Of a DNA stretch of 5,200 bases, positions 4,544 through 5,200 are shown piece after piece (the first letter of the stretch is position 1; the number at the start of each line of letters is the position of its first letter). The notes under the pieces are model-generated. The model was not told where the DNA came from. It was given only the letters and a program-made list of their open reading frames with translations, and did not search any database. The position numbers and the translations under genes were made by a program. The stretch lies in assembly GCA_034716415.1 (NCBI GenBank), contig JAYEJB010000013.1, forward strand, positions 1 through 5,200, written 5' to 3'. The stretch comes from JAYEJB01 sp034716415 (lineage in GTDB: Bacteria > Patescibacteriota > Patescibacteriia > SG8-24).

Positions 4544-4947
4544 CTCTCACCCCCTCGGCCACGAAGGCCATCCACAAGGCGCCGCTGTGATTCCGCGACG
4601 CCGTCCACTCCATCTCGCGTCTCCTCGACATCACTTTCGAGATGCATCAGTCGACGCTCCATGTCGGTCGAAGGTGCCGGCACGATACCGCCAGGGTAGT
4701 GAAAACCCATGTCGGTCATGGACATTCCACCGCCCCAGTAGCCGCCCATCTGATGATAGGCGTCCGCGTGCACGGCACCTTGTTGATGCGCCGAGACCGC
4801 ATGGATGTTCGCCTCGGGGTTCATACTAACGCCCCGGGACTCAACGACGGTCTCCGTTCCACCCTCACGATCGAAGGTAGTCCGGACGTTGTAGCGTGCG
4901 CAGCCCCCGATGAAGAGGGCCAGTAGAAAAATCGCCAAGAAACGCAT
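4540..4947 (-). CDS. L1: predicted lipoprotein with Gly/Met/His-rich middle, unknown function
   Basis: The start is ATG 4947-4945 (135 residues), fixed by AGGAGG (4959-4954) six nucleotides upstream and by the signal peptide that follows; a 22-codon extension back to 5013 is possible but has no such site. MRFLAIFLLALFIGGC carries lipobox IGGC, so Cys16 is the likely lipidated residue. Residues 18-48 are polar, with Thr and Val. Residues 49-88 hold five His, many Gly and Met and several aromatics (MGGYWGGGMSMTDMGFHYPGG around 67-87), a composition typical of disordered or metal-binding segments. Residues 94-128 look helical and charged (DMERRLMHLESDVEETRDG), possibly a coiled coil. Its stop overlaps the L2 start by ATGA. 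L1 and L2 share a coiled-coil element and lipid anchor, so they may form a complex (inference). Family not recognised. Confidence 0.8.
   Translation of the reverse strand: MRFLAIFLLALFIGGCARYNVRTTFDREGGTETVVESRGVSMNPEANIHAVSAHQQGAVHADAYHQMGGYWGGGMSMTDMGFHYPGGIVPAPSTDMERRLMHLESDVEETRDGVDGVAESQRRLVDGLRGRGGER
4547..4556 (-). promoter_or_regulatory. Shine-Dalgarno site for L2 inside the end of L1
   Basis: Read on the - strand, GAGGGGGTGA lies three nucleotides before the L2 ATG core spacing begins (GAG spacer) and within the last codons of L1. Together with the ATGA overlap it indicates coupled translation of the two lipoproteins. Confidence 0.6.
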
Positions 4948-4953
4948 CGCGTT

Positions 4954-4959
4954 CCTCCT
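4954..4959 (-). promoter_or_regulatory. Shine-Dalgarno site for L1
   Basis: AGGAGG on the - strand, six nucleotides before ATG 4947, decides the L1 start. A small CCCC/GGGG hairpin (4980-4977 with 4970-4967) lies just upstream in the leader and could affect access to it. Confidence 0.85.
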
Positions 4960-5030
4960 CTCTTTCCCCCTCCAAAGGGGTTGGTTTAAAGTCCATGCCT
5001 TCACTGACACCATGCCAGCTACGACAAGTT

Positions 5031-5059
5031 AATATAGCATATTTAGGCTGTTTTGTCAA
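5031..5059 (-). promoter_or_regulatory. Strong sigma70-type promoter for L1-L2
   Basis: On the - strand a perfect TTGACA (5059-5054) is followed after exactly 17 nt by TATATT (5036-5031, five of six to consensus). The start of transcription would be near 5024, giving a leader of about 75 nt. It is by far the best promoter in the window. A second TTGACA (5080-5075) lies 21 bp upstream without a -10 partner. Confidence 0.8.
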
Positions 5060-5082
5060 TCCCGATGCCGCTTTTGTCAAAG

Positions 5083-5123
5083 GGAAGTTAAATCTTCCGC
5101 TTTTTTGGGAAGTTAAAACTTCC
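5083..5123. repeat. Two tandem 16-bp palindromes upstream of the L1 promoter
   Basis: GGAAGTTAAATCTTCC (5083-5098) and GGAAGTTAAAACTTCC (5108-5123) start 25 bp apart and share 15 of 16 bases. The second is a palindrome with 7-bp arms; the first has one non-pairing position. They lie 24 bp and more upstream of the -35 box, the place expected for activator or operator sites. Alternatively the first, followed by GCTTTTTT, could be a weak terminator for + strand transcription. Confidence 0.65.
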
Positions 5124-5200
5124 GGTTTGTAAGTTCTCATTTTGCCGCTCAGATTAGCGCCCAGGCATCACCGTGCGGTCGGTGGCAGCGAATGGTAATT
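5124..5200. other. Right-edge sequence without an assignable gene
   Basis: The first part is AT-rich like the promoter region; from about 5140 it becomes GC-rich like coding DNA. Two - strand frames enter from the edge and stop after 14 or 16 codons (the longer ending in ..DAWALI then TGA), so the end of an upstream - strand gene may lie here, but 16 codons are too few to tell. Confidence 0.3.

Noticed and set aside
4993..5016. Direct repeat CCATGCC (4993-4999 and 5010-5016) in the L1 leader
   Set aside because: Seven bases repeated once is within chance expectation and no structure is formed.
4865..5140. 91-codon - strand frame over the L1 promoter
   Set aside because: It covers the strong promoter and palindromes, and overlaps the L1 start in another frame; no protein features.
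5192..5200. Possible + strand start ATG at 5192
   Set aside because: Only three codons are visible and there is no ribosome-binding site.
1..5200. tRNA, rRNA or known riboswitch
   Set aside because: No cloverleaf, T-loop signature or recognisable rRNA segment was seen by eye on either strand.

Overview
The window looks like part of a Patescibacteria (Candidate Phyla Radiation) chromosome. The evidence is a dense run of small two-helix membrane proteins of the VirB2/TrbC-like type IV secretion pilin kind (the family Pfam calls T4SS_pilin). Their core YGG-x2-WMTAGGNEEQVGKAKK followed by a second hydrophobic helix is very common in that lineage. TGA is used as an ordinary stop, which argues against the recoded TGA=Gly lineages (Gracilibacteria, Absconditabacteria). 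The assignment to a phylum is inference from family resemblance; no search was run.

Positions 1-3825 (+ strand) hold eight consecutive paralogues, here called P1-P8. P1 is cut by the left edge. They fall into apparent transcription blocks: P1-P2 (4-nt gap), P3-P4 (79-nt gap), P5-P6-P7 (7-nt gaps), and P8 behind its own -10 box. Each complete member has a signal peptide, a variable extracytoplasmic N-terminus, hydrophobic helix 1, a short charged loop and hydrophobic helix 2. P3 and P4 are almost identical over 84 residues, with long perfect DNA identity tracts suggesting recent duplication or gene conversion. P6 alone carries a strongly acidic 51-residue C-terminal tail. The gaps before P3 and P5 are rich in inverted repeats.

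A GC-rich hairpin at 3851-3879 ends the array and can serve both strands. Beyond it, convergent on the - strand, lies a two-gene operon of predicted lipoproteins, L1 (4947-4540) then L2 (4543-3923), whose reading frames overlap in an ATGA. A near-consensus sigma70-type promoter (5059-5031) drives it, with two 16-bp palindromes in tandem just upstream.

Working model (inference): the pilin-like proteins are alternative or co-assembled subunits of a membrane or pilus-like structure related to type IV secretion, and the lipoproteins may be envelope components. No VirB4/VirB6/VirD4-type gene lies in the window, so the link to an actual secretion apparatus is not shown here.
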